A DNA stretch of 64,000 nt from Rhizobium sp. EC-SD404 (GTDB lineage Bacteria; Pseudomonadota; Alphaproteobacteria; Rhizobiales; Rhizobiaceae). The notes beneath the pieces are model-generated. The model saw only the letters and a program-made list of their open reading frames with translations, was not told where the DNA came from and ran no database searches. Positions 8,957 to 16,958 of the stretch are shown here, piece after piece. The translations under genes and the position numbers were made by a program. Every line of letters begins with the position of its first letter. The stretch's first letter is position 1. Location of the stretch: positions 3,850,564 through 3,914,563 of the forward strand of contig NZ_LR701459.1 of the NCBI RefSeq assembly GCF_902498825.1. Reading direction: 5' to 3'.

Positions 8957-9010
8957 TCTCGTTACTCAACTGAATTATCTGACCAACACCGGAGACTGTC
9001 GCTTCTGCCT

Positions 9011-11641
9011 TTAGGGGTATGCTTTCACCCGCTTCGGGTGGTTCTCGTTCACTGCGATGAACTCCTGGGCTTGGGTGGGAGACAGCGCCTTGGCGTAGAG
9101 CCAGCCTTGGGCAAACCGGCAGCCCATGCTGCGCAGCATGAGAGCGGTCGTCTCATCCTCCACACCCTCGGCCACGACCGTCAGTCGCAGCCCTTCGGCG
9201 AGCGAGCACATCGTTTGCACGATGGTGCGATCCTTCTCGCTCGTCGACATCCGCCGGACGAACGACATGTCAATCTTCAGTTGATGGATGGGAAACTGCG
9301 TCAGATGGACCAGCGACGCGTACCCCGTCCCGAAATCGTCAAGAGCGATCGAGAAGCCCATCTCGTTGATCTTGGCGAGCACTTGCGCAGCCTTCTCGGC
9401 CGTTCGACCAAGCAGCACGCCCTCCGTGATCTCCAACTTGATGGATGACGCGGGCAATCTGGCGTCGACGACGCGGCCGAGGCGATCCAGGAACGACGGG
9501 TCGCGCAGCTGCACCGAGCTGATGTTGATCGCGATCTGACCGAACGGCCGACCTTCCGCGGTCCATCGCGTCGCCGTTTCGATGACCTGGTCGAAGACGA
9601 GATCGGACAACCCCGCGCCGATCATGGGATCGTCGATCAGATGAGCGAACAAACCGGCTGATGTCGGGCCGTTCTTCGGATGGTGCCAGCGCAGCAGGGC
9701 CTCGAAACCATCGAGGGCACCGGACCACAGGTCGATGATGGGCTGGTAATAAACCTCGAACTCGGCGTGCTCGATGCCCTCCACGATTTCGCGTCTCAGC
9801 TGATGATCCCGCTCGTCCGCGGCGCCCAATTCGTCCGTGTAAAGAACCAGCCCCCCACGACCGGACTGCTTGGCGTGCAGAAGCGCCACATCTGCCTTGC
9901 TGAACAGACTTGCTGCACTCACTTCGCTCCCCTCGGCCAAGACCGCACCCATGGACACGCGCGAATGCAGTTGCACCCCCTTGATCGTCATCTCGGCGCT
10001 GAGGTGATGCTTGATGCGCCGCGCCTGGAGCTGCAGGGATTGCTCGTCCGGGACGCTGGTCAGCAGAACGCCGAACTCATCACCGCCGAAACGCGATACG
10101 TGGGCGCAATCGCCTCCGCTCACCAGTGCCGACAAGCGACGCCCCAATTCCTTAATCACGGCATCTCCGGCCTCGTAGCCGAACGCGTCGTTGATGTCCT
10201 TGAAGTGATCGAGATCGAAGAACAGCAGCGCGAGACATGGATCAGATCCACGCTCGCCCAGGAGCTCATCGAGCCTTTGGAAAAATGCTGCTCGGTTCGG
10301 CAATCCCGTCATGTGATCGTGAGAAGAATGATGCAGAGCGCGCGACAGAAGCTCCTGCTCCTCCGTCACGTCTTGGAGAGAACCGATCAGCCGTGTTGGC
10401 GCACCATCCGAACGGTATTCGGTTTCGCCGATCGTGCGGACCCATTTGCGTTCGCCTGATGGTGTGATGAGCGGGTACTCGGCCTCCAGAACTTCACCGG
10501 TCTCGATCGCGATCGAGACAAGCTGCCTAAGTCGCTCCCGTTCGGGAAGGGCACAGAAGTCGACGGCGCGCTCAACGGTCGGCGTAAAATCCTCAGGTGA
10601 AACACCGTGAATGGCGTAGACTTCCGAGGTCCAGGTCACCTCATCGGTTGCGAGATCGACCGCCCAGCCGCCCACCCGCGACATGCGCCCGATCTGGCTC
10701 AGCAGCATCTGGTACTCGCTGAGTTCCCGATATTGTTTTTCGAGGGTCGATCGTACGTCTTCGAGCCTCTCCTGCTCGGCGACGCGCTCCGTTACATCCA
10801 TCAGGCAGCCCTGCCAAGTGACGATTCCGGCCTCTTCCCTCACCGGGTGGGAGGCGCCGAGGATCGAGAGTGTGCCTTTGGTGGGATGCTGAACGCGGAA
10901 CTGGTGCTCCCAGGGAGCAACGGACCGATAGGCTTCGTCGATGGATGTCGCAAATGCCTCGACGTCTTCTGGATGCAGCTGAGAGAAGACCTGCTCGATG
11001 TCTTTCACCGCCACATCGGGAGATACGCCGAGCGTGTCGATCAGGCCCCGGCTGGCATAGCTGAGCCACTGCTCGCCTTCACTGTTTCGCTTGAATTCGA
11101 AAAGCCCACCCGGCGAATTGTCGGCCAGTCCGTAGACGCGGTCTTTGTCTGCATTCAGGTCGATACCAAGACGACGTGCATCTAGCAGATCCATGGTGAT
11201 CCGAGCCAACTCGCGCAGCATCTCGAGATGGTAGGGCGAGGGCTCACGAGACTGCGGATCAATGACGCAGATCGTACCAAGACGATGATGATCGCGCGTT
11301 ATGAGAGGGGCACCCGCGTAGAAGGAGACGGCCCCTGACGTCACGAGGGGGTTGTCCGCAAACCGCTCGTCCTTCGCCGCATCTGGCACGACGAAAACCT
11401 CGTCGCCCTCGATGGCGAAGCGGCAGAAGCTCTCATCTAACGTGGTTTCCTCTCGATCGAAGCCGATGCGGGCTTTGAACCATTGCCGATGGTCGTCGAC
11501 GAAGCTGATCAAGGATGTCGACACACCGAAGATGTGCGCAGCCAGCTTTGTTAAAGTGTCGAAGACCGGTTCCGTCGCCGTATCAAGAACATGAAAGCTC
11601 CTCAGTGCATCAAGCCGCGCCGTGCCCACAGAGGTATGCAT
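9011..11641 (-). CDS. GAF-PAS-PAS-GGDEF-EAL cyclic-di-GMP protein
   Basis: 876 residues, no membrane segment. Order: GAF at about 15-155, PAS at about 170-290, PAS at about 310-430, GGDEF at about 440-600 (intact GGDEF at 519-523), and EAL at about 615-865. EAL metal and catalytic motifs FEALLRW, DDFGTGYASL and EGVED are intact. Both diguanylate cyclase and phosphodiesterase chemistry are therefore possible. The RxxD inhibitory site that normally precedes GGDEF is absent, so product inhibition is unlikely. GAF and PAS point to small-ligand, light or redox sensing, ligand unknown. Followed closely by the PilZ gene. Confidence 0.93.
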   Translation of the reverse strand: MHTSVGTARLDALRSFHVLDTATEPVFDTLTKLAAHIFGVSTSLISFVDDHRQWFKARIGFDREETTLDESFCRFAIEGDEVFVVPDAAKDERFADNPLVTSGAVSFYAGAPLITRDHHRLGTICVIDPQSREPSPYHLEMLRELARITMDLLDARRLGIDLNADKDRVYGLADNSPGGLFEFKRNSEGEQWLSYASRGLIDTLGVSPDVAVKDIEQVFSQLHPEDVEAFATSIDEAYRSVAPWEHQFRVQHPTKGTLSILGASHPVREEAGIVTWQGCLMDVTERVAEQERLEDVRSTLEKQYRELSEYQMLLSQIGRMSRVGGWAVDLATDEVTWTSEVYAIHGVSPEDFTPTVERAVDFCALPERERLRQLVSIAIETGEVLEAEYPLITPSGERKWVRTIGETEYRSDGAPTRLIGSLQDVTEEQELLSRALHHSSHDHMTGLPNRAAFFQRLDELLGERGSDPCLALLFFDLDHFKDINDAFGYEAGDAVIKELGRRLSALVSGGDCAHVSRFGGDEFGVLLTSVPDEQSLQLQARRIKHHLSAEMTIKGVQLHSRVSMGAVLAEGSEVSAASLFSKADVALLHAKQSGRGGLVLYTDELGAADERDHQLRREIVEGIEHAEFEVYYQPIIDLWSGALDGFEALLRWHHPKNGPTSAGLFAHLIDDPMIGAGLSDLVFDQVIETATRWTAEGRPFGQIAINISSVQLRDPSFLDRLGRVVDARLPASSIKLEITEGVLLGRTAEKAAQVLAKINEMGFSIALDDFGTGYASLVHLTQFPIHQLKIDMSFVRRMSTSEKDRTIVQTMCSLAEGLRLTVVAEGVEDETTALMLRSMGCRFAQGWLYAKALSPTQAQEFIAVNENHPKRVKAYP

Positions 11642-12090
11642 GATTGATCGTGTCCTAATCCCTACGTCTTTGCGGCTTCGCCTGTTCAGTGACAGGCATC
11701 CCGTTTTGACGGCTCAGCGCCCAACTCGATCGCATTGCATCACAGAAGTTGAAAAACACTTTGCACTTTTGCCGAAAAATGAGTCAGCAGCCCGATTATT
11801 GAGAATTTGGGAGGCACGTGCGTCGAATTCCGGACGACCAAGGTTCAAAAGGCAACCAGTGACGGCGTCTTTGACACCGACAGTCGGGAACTCCGACCTC
11901 TGCGCAGCTATCTCATCCAGTCACCTGAATGACCCCCCGATCAAGAAATCGGTGATTGCAAACCGATTGGCACGGTTGCGCGATCTTCGTGAATGGGGTC
12001 CGGAAAGATCACTCAATCTTTCGTTGTAGGCGGATTGCCATCGCACCTGGCTGCAGCCATTCTGCGGTCAGGGCTCTGGGGGAAGCAGGC
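11642..12090. other. Intergenic region between GGDEF-EAL gene and NCEFG protein
   Basis: 449 bases upstream of two divergent genes. The stretch around 11740-11810 is noticeably AT-richer than its surroundings and probably holds the promoter of the GGDEF-EAL gene. Open frames cross the region but none has a credible start or recognisable product. Confidence 0.5.
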
Positions 12091-12741
12091 ATGGACGCAA
12101 TCGAGACGATCGGGCGGTTTGAGAACGTCGGGATCAATTGCGAATTCGGCTTCGTTCAGCGCGCGTTGGGATGTGAAGCGGGTGGGTTGCTGCGGTGGGC
12201 CTTCTGCCCACCTGCATCGCTGCTCCAGCTCTTCGAACGCGACTTTGCCGGTCTCTTCGCCTTCGAGAGCCTGGAGCCGGACTTCGACATGGTCCGCGAC
12301 GGGCTATACGACATCGCGTTCCACACCCGCATCCAGTCGGACAGTGGCGGATGGCTCCACGACGAGGACACGCGCCGTGCTTTGCATGCCGATGAAGCGG
12401 GCAAGATCGCGCATCTGCTCGGTAAATTCCGTGCGCGCCTTCGAGATCCCGACGTGGTGTTCGTCGTGAAGGACAACCAGGGAATGCCCAACGATCTGCG
12501 AAGCAGGCTCTCGGAGGCATTCAACGCCCACAGTCCCGGCCAGCTGCTGGTCGTCGATACAACGTCCGAGCCGGCGCTGGTAGGCACCGTGCGCGACCGG
12601 GGCGATTACGTCGAGGGGCTTATCGACCGGTTTGCGCCTTATCCGGAATCCGACAAATTCTCTCCAGCCTGGCTGGCGATGCTGGCCGAATTCGAACGCT
12701 GCTATCCGTCGACGTCCCTTGCCGAACGGTCCTACGCGTAA
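12091..12741 (+). CDS. Uncharacterised protein with NCEFG motif
   Basis: 216 residues, soluble, no signal peptide. The N-terminal VGINCEFGFVQRALG segment followed by LLRWAFCP recalls an uncharacterised alphaproteobacterial family whose members begin with a 'GDNCEFGxVQR' motif; the conserved Cys-Glu pair might be catalytic or structural. A later segment, DVVFVVKDNQGM, looks like a central strand of an alpha/beta fold. The ATG at 12091 has GGGGGAAG about 6 bases upstream. The operon context is uninformative because the next genes run the other way. Function unknown. Confidence 0.7.
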   Translation: MDAIETIGRFENVGINCEFGFVQRALGCEAGGLLRWAFCPPASLLQLFERDFAGLFAFESLEPDFDMVRDGLYDIAFHTRIQSDSGGWLHDEDTRRALHADEAGKIAHLLGKFRARLRDPDVVFVVKDNQGMPNDLRSRLSEAFNAHSPGQLLVVDTTSEPALVGTVRDRGDYVEGLIDRFAPYPESDKFSPAWLAMLAEFERCYPSTSLAERSYA

Positions 12742-12757
12742 GCGAGACCCCGGCGAC

Positions 12758-12943
12758 TCACGCGCCGGAGCAATGAGCGCCGCCCGGCGCCTGGCCGGAG
12801 CCGAGTGCGATGGGGCTCGGAGCGTTGAACGGATCTATGCCGCCCGAAGCCTGGAGATCGGCGGCAGCCAGCACAAGGACAACCAGCATCGTGCTCAACG
12901 CGACAAGTGTGCGGCCGGGGAAGCGGTAATGATCGCTGCTCAT
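12758..12943 (-). CDS. 61-residue exported protein coupled to YeeE/YedE transporter
   Basis: Very short: about 10 polar residues, a hydrophobic segment TLVALSTMLVVLVLAAAD (signal or anchor), then a periplasmic tail of about 33 residues ending GGAHCSGA with a single Cys. Its ATG overlaps the YeeE/YedE stop by four bases (ATGA), the strongest sign that it is real and translated with the transporter. The lone Cys in an exposed tail suggests sulfur or metal handling together with the upstream rhodanese and transporter (inference). No family name is known to me. Confidence 0.65.
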   Translation of the reverse strand: MSSDHYRFPGRTLVALSTMLVVLVLAAADLQASGGIDPFNAPSPIALGSGQAPGGAHCSGA

Positions 12944-14064
12944 GCGGGTTGTCCTTCTCCAACAGGGGGCTTCATCGGCTGCAACAGAACAGGGCGAAGC
13001 TTGAGGCCGACGCCGGATCCCACGAACGCTGCAGCAAACCACACCCAGCCATGCAGGCTGCCCGTGGAAATGCCACTGAAGAAAGCCCCGACATTGCAGC
13101 CGAACGCAATGCGGGCGCTGTAGCCGAGAACGAGGCCCGCGATCAGGATCACGGCCCAGCTCTCGAATTTGAGGCGCTTGACCTGATCACCGACGGGCGC
13201 GCGCCAGCGCATCACGAGGAACGCGCCGAAGATGAGGCCGATATTGGTCAGCGACGTGTAATCGGTCAGGATGCTCTGGCTGAGGCGCTCGGCATGCACT
13301 GGGCCGGACCAGAAGGCGTTGGCGGCAAGGTCCATGCCGCCAGCCTGGGCGATCTTGGCGCCCCAGAGGCCAAGGCCGTAAACCACACCCCAAGGCTGGC
13401 CCGCAACGACGAGGTTGCCGATGGCGAGCAGTGCGATGACGATCGCGGCGATCCACAACCGACGCGGCGGCATCTTCTTGCCCGGTGCCGACCGGAAGAT
13501 CACCAACGCGGCAATCGCAGCCAGTCCCACAAGCGTCAGCGCTAGGCCGCCATTGGCGCCGGCAATCCCCTGCATCGTCAGCGTCGGAAGCGCGCCGAGC
13601 CCTGTCCACCAGTCGAGATGCAAGGTGCCGAGGAAGCTGCCGGCGATGAAGCCGACGAGTGCCACGGCGCCGATCAGATTGCCGCTGCCGGCATTGACGA
13701 GCGTTCCCGATCCGCACCCCATGACCAGCTGCATGGCCGCGCCGAACACGAAAGCGCCGGCGATCATGGCCAGACCGATCGGGGCATGGGCACCGATCAG
13801 TTCGCCGGGCGCAGAGGCAAGCAGAGGAATGGCCACGGCCGCGGTCAGCCCGATCGCCAGCAGCTGCGCGACGAGCCCGCGTCCATCCTTCTCGGTGATC
13901 ATCACCCGCCATGGACCGGCAAAGCCAAATCGAAGTCCTTCGAGCGCCAGGCCGAAGCCGATGCCGACGAGGACGAGAAGGGCAGCGCGCGGACCGGCGA
14001 GGCCGAACACGACGATCACGAGCACGAGGCTGGCGACGATCAGAGACAGACGGTTGAGGATCAT
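12940..14064 (-). CDS. YeeE/YedE-family sulfur (thiosulfate) transporter
   Basis: 374 residues with about ten hydrophobic helices. The two conserved cysteine motifs of the family are present: MGCGSGTLVNAGSG in the first half and FGCNVGAFFSGISTGSLHGW near the C-terminus. Characterised homologues move thiosulfate by passing it between such cysteines. The ATG at 14064 is preferred to a GTG three codons upstream. It sits between an exported rhodanese and a small exported Cys protein, suggesting uptake of sulfane sulfur or thiosulfate across the inner membrane. Exact substrate not proven. Confidence 0.88.
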   Translation of the reverse strand: MILNRLSLIVASLVLVIVVFGLAGPRAALLVLVGIGFGLALEGLRFGFAGPWRVMITEKDGRGLVAQLLAIGLTAAVAIPLLASAPGELIGAHAPIGLAMIAGAFVFGAAMQLVMGCGSGTLVNAGSGNLIGAVALVGFIAGSFLGTLHLDWWTGLGALPTLTMQGIAGANGGLALTLVGLAAIAALVIFRSAPGKKMPPRRLWIAAIVIALLAIGNLVVAGQPWGVVYGLGLWGAKIAQAGGMDLAANAFWSGPVHAERLSQSILTDYTSLTNIGLIFGAFLVMRWRAPVGDQVKRLKFESWAVILIAGLVLGYSARIAFGCNVGAFFSGISTGSLHGWVWFAAAFVGSGVGLKLRPVLLQPMKPPVGEGQPA

Positions 14065-14089
14065 ATCAATCACTACCTGAACAATGCGA

Positions 14090-14112
14090 ACCGCGCCCGA
14101 TCAGGGCGCGGT
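14090..14112 (-). promoter_or_regulatory. Intercistronic hairpin between rhodanese and transporter genes
   Basis: Perfect 9-bp arms ACCGCGCCC / GGGCGCGGT with a 5-base loop lie in the 92-base gap. No T-run follows on the minus strand, so it looks more like an mRNA-stabilising or attenuating hairpin than a full terminator. Confidence 0.4.
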
Positions 14113-14156
14113 GGATTTGGGTCAAACGAGATCATGCATTTCGCCCGATCTTCAGA

Positions 14157-15095
14157 TCAGGAGAAGAAGCTTTCCACCCAGCGCTTCGTCGACAGCCAGT
14201 AATAGGTGAAGGCGCCGGGCTGGTTGGCGACAGGGCGATCGGCCTGGGTCCACTCTGCCATGCTCTCGGCGTAAAGACGGGTGTTTTCCACGCCGGCCAT
14301 TTCACTCAGCGCGAACCAGTTGATGGCCGCCCAATGGCCCGTGTTGCAGAAGGATACCGTAAGCGGCGCATCGGTCTGCCCGTAATCCTCGGCGATCTGG
14401 CGGGCTGCCGGCGCATCCACCATGCGGTTGCCTTCGAACCAGCTTTCATAGGTCAGATTGCCGGCGTCGGGCAGCGTTCCCGGATCGGCGACGGTCCACA
14501 TGATGCCTTCGAAGAAACTCTGCGGGCGAGCGTCGATCAGGCGTGCGTCGCCCGAGGCGACATGCTGCTCGACTTCCTCGGTGGAAACGCGCCACTGGTC
14601 CGACCATTCGGGCTCCCAGGTGCTTGCCGTCACAGTGCCGGCTTCGTTCGACACGTCGAGGCCCGCTTCGCGCCAAGCCGTGAACCCACCATTGACCAGC
14701 GCGAGATCCTCGACGCCGAGCGACTTCAACGTCCAGTAAACGCGTGCCGCCGTGCCCATGTCGGTCGTGTCTGCTCCCTCGTGCACGAGGACCACCGGCG
14801 TATCCGCCTCGATGCCGAGGCTCTGGACGAGGTCCTGGTAATACTCGACTTCGCGGAGTGCGCCGGGGTTTTCTGCAGGGCCACGCCACTCGGCGTAAGG
14901 AGCAGAAACGGCGCCAGGGATGAAGCCGCTCTCGCCGCTGACGCGAATGATGCGGACATTCTCGTCCTGCGCCAGGATTGCAGACAGCTCCTGCGGCTCC
15001 AGAAGCGGCTTCCAGCCGTCCGGTGCAGCAAAAGCGGTGCTGGCGAGAAGGGGCGAAACGAGAGCTGCGATCAGCAGGCTGCGCGCATGGGTCAT
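14157..15095 (-). CDS. Exported two-domain rhodanese (sulfurtransferase)
   Basis: 312 residues. An N-terminal signal peptide (MTHARSLLIAALVSPLL, cleaved near AFA-AP) is followed by two rhodanese domains, about 35-150 and 170-300. The active-site Cys lies in the C-terminal domain within FCNTGHWA. The enzyme moves sulfane sulfur from thiosulfate or similar donors and should work in the periplasm. GGAG lies 7 bases before the ATG at 15095. It is followed by a YeeE/YedE transporter on the same strand, supporting a thiosulfate or sulfane-sulfur uptake role (inference). Confidence 0.9.
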   Translation of the reverse strand: MTHARSLLIAALVSPLLASTAFAAPDGWKPLLEPQELSAILAQDENVRIIRVSGESGFIPGAVSAPYAEWRGPAENPGALREVEYYQDLVQSLGIEADTPVVLVHEGADTTDMGTAARVYWTLKSLGVEDLALVNGGFTAWREAGLDVSNEAGTVTASTWEPEWSDQWRVSTEEVEQHVASGDARLIDARPQSFFEGIMWTVADPGTLPDAGNLTYESWFEGNRMVDAPAARQIAEDYGQTDAPLTVSFCNTGHWAAINWFALSEMAGVENTRLYAESMAEWTQADRPVANQPGAFTYYWLSTKRWVESFFS

Positions 15096-15432
15096 CGTGA
15101 ACTCCGACAATAAACAAGGAAAATCTTGAATGCTAAATATGGGTCTGACAGCCATTTGACAAACCGCAACCGGGGCGTATTCGGGCTCTTTTCTGAGCAA
15201 GGCGATCCATGCAGAAAATTTGCCCGCCCAGAGCGCACGACACGGGATGTTGCGGAACGTAATGTGCAGATAACGATAATCTATTTCCCGAAAGATCCGC
15301 TGATTCCAGGCTCGTCCACGGCGTAACCGCCTTGACGCATGTCCCTTTTAGTTCAATGACGGGCAATCCTTTGGCACAAGACGCCTGTTCGCACCGGAGT
15401 GAAGCGCGATTTTTTCCAGCAGCCATCACGAT
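15096..15432. other. Divergent intergenic region, rhodanese / YrbL-like
   Basis: 337 bases with no convincing gene. It carries the promoter proposed for the rhodanese operon (15134-15162) and must hold the promoter of the plus-strand YrbL-like gene, which I cannot place. Confidence 0.5.
15134..15162 (-). promoter_or_regulatory. Candidate sigma-70 promoter of the rhodanese operon
   Basis: On the minus strand TTGTCA and TATTTA are separated by 17 bases, ending about 40 bases upstream of the rhodanese start codon. Confidence 0.4.
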
Positions 15433-16089
15433 GTGCTCGACCTGACCGATGTGCCCCTCATCGGCCAGGGCACGAAGCGACGGGTATTCCATCACCCGGG
15501 CGATCCAAGCTGCTGCATCAAAATCGTACGGCCGGACCTGGAAAACTGGACGCGACCGTTCCAAGGCTGGAAGCGCTACTTTTATCGCTCCGGCGCCCAA
15601 TCCATGCAGATCGACGAGTTGCGCGAACAGTTCGCCCTCTATGCGCGCGGCGGTTATCCGGATTTCCTGACGCCCATCCTCGGGCTGCTGGAAACCAACC
15701 TCGGCCCGGGGCTCGTCGTCGGGATTGTGCGTGACGACGACGGTACGCTCGCACCCGATGTCCGCCAGATGATCCTGCGCAAGACTTTCACGCCCGCCGC
15801 CGAGCAGGCGGTGGAAGACTTCTTCCGCAAGGTGCTTGCCGCGCCCATCGTCATCAGCGATCTGACGCCGCAGAACATATGCTGCGCACGTCGCGGCAAC
15901 GGCTATGAGTGCTTCATGGTCGACGGCTGGGGCGACGACAGCCTTCTGAAGCTGAAATCCTTCAGCGCCGGCATCAACACGCTGCTGAAACGCTTCGCGA
16001 TCGCGCAATGCCGCAGCAAGATGCGAAACTATCAGGCGTTGGTTGCAAAGGGTGCGATCGACGAACAGACCGGAGCACAGCCGGTCTGA
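15433..16089 (+). CDS. YrbL-family protein
   Basis: 218 residues with the YrbL pattern: IGQGTKRRVFHHP followed by CCIKIV, resembling a kinase-like glycine loop and Lys strand, then VISDLTPQNICC and MVDGWGD, which look like catalytic-loop and metal-loop equivalents of a kinase fold. In enterobacteria YrbL belongs to the PhoP network, but no biochemical role is established. The GTG at 15433 gives a family-typical N-terminus but has no clear ribosome site; an ATT at 15409 has GGAG about 10 bases upstream, so the start is uncertain. Confidence 0.78.
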   Translation: MLDLTDVPLIGQGTKRRVFHHPGDPSCCIKIVRPDLENWTRPFQGWKRYFYRSGAQSMQIDELREQFALYARGGYPDFLTPILGLLETNLGPGLVVGIVRDDDGTLAPDVRQMILRKTFTPAAEQAVEDFFRKVLAAPIVISDLTPQNICCARRGNGYECFMVDGWGDDSLLKLKSFSAGINTLLKRFAIAQCRSKMRNYQALVAKGAIDEQTGAQPV

Positions 16090-16149
16090 GATGCCTGCGC
16101 TGACGCAAAGCGACAGCCGACCGGCTTAATCGCTCAATCTTCGACATGC

Positions 16150-16180
16150 AAAAAGGGGCAAGCTTTCGCTCACCCCTTTT
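16150..16180 (-). terminator. Rho-independent terminator of the outer-membrane protein gene
   Basis: Read on the minus strand, AAAAGGGG and CCCCTTTTT close a stem with an inner GCG/AGC-type pairing and a 4-base loop, ending in a T-run. It lies 24 bases past the stop of the minus-strand beta-barrel gene. The YrbL-like gene converges from the other side and may share it. Confidence 0.8.
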
Positions 16181-16203
16181 GAAGCACTCTCGCTGGAAAG
16201 CGA

Positions 16204-16800
16204 TCAGAACTTGAAGGAAGCTTTGGCCTTCAGCGTGTGAACCGTGACGTCGATGCCCGAATTATCGAAGTCCGAGAAGTCGTGGTAGAGGTACTCGGCG
16301 CCAACGATGATGCTGTCGGTCGCAGCAAAATCAACACCTGCGCCGGCAGCCCAACCGAAGTCGCTCAGATCACCGAGAGCCGTGTCGGACGTGGCGTAAG
16401 CAGCGCCGCCCGTTCCGTAAACCATCGCACGACCGAGATCGACACCGGCGCGCAGCTTGGCGCGAGCGACGCCGTCGATTTCGCCGAGGCCGCCGTCGAT
16501 TTCGATGTTGGCGAAGTCATAGTCGACTTCGGCGCCGACGACGAAGCCACCAAGATCATAGTTGTAACCAGCGTGCACACCACCGAGAACGCCATCAGCG
16601 TCGACGTCGGCAACGCCGGTGTCGAGCTCTGCCCAGGCGTAGCCGGCCTGGACACCGATGTAAGGGCCGGTCCAGTCGAAGCCGGGCGCAACCATCGGGG
16701 CGCTGATCGGAGCGGGTTCGTTGTAAACGATTGCGTCGGCGGCAAATGCCGAAGCGGACATGACGGTCGAGGCGAGTGCAACTGCGATGATGTGCTTCAT
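16204..16800 (-). CDS. Outer-membrane beta-barrel protein (Omp25/31-like)
   Basis: 198 residues. The signal peptide MKHIIAVALASTVMSASAFA is followed by a short Pro/Ala linker and an eight-strand barrel pattern with FDWTGPYIGVQAGYAWA, repeated GG/AGY turns, and a C-terminal aromatic ending (KASFKF) that the BAM machinery recognises. This matches the small rhizobial/Brucella Omp25/Omp31 class of abundant surface proteins. GGAGC precedes the ATG at 16800. It has its own strong terminator, as expected for a highly expressed single gene. Confidence 0.9.
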   Translation of the reverse strand: MKHIIAVALASTVMSASAFAADAIVYNEPAPISAPMVAPGFDWTGPYIGVQAGYAWAELDTGVADVDADGVLGGVHAGYNYDLGGFVVGAEVDYDFANIEIDGGLGEIDGVARAKLRAGVDLGRAMVYGTGGAAYATSDTALGDLSDFGWAAGAGVDFAATDSIIVGAEYLYHDFSDFDNSGIDVTVHTLKAKASFKF

Positions 16801-16814
16801 TTTTTGCTCCATAC

Positions 16815-16840
16815 GCGACCCGGTTTGGGGGGTGGGTCGC
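16815..16840 (-). promoter_or_regulatory. Hairpin in the 5' leader of the outer-membrane protein gene
   Basis: GCGACCC / GGGTCGC 7-bp arms around a 12-base loop end 14 bases before the start codon, overlapping the area just upstream of the ribosome site. A leader hairpin there could stabilise the mRNA or be an sRNA target. Confidence 0.35.
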
Positions 16841-16958
16841 TCAAATTTCATGAGCGCAATATCGCGCAAATTATGAACCAAACCTTTACGATCCAATTCA
16901 ATTTCTCCACGTTTTCAGCGCTGTGGCCCAGTTGCAACAGGCCAAGGCCTGGGACGCG

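Noticed and set aside
11622..12029. 135-codon open frame between the GGDEF-EAL gene and the NCEFG protein
   Set aside because: No ribosome site, no similarity, and it starts inside the GGDEF-EAL gene on the opposite strand.
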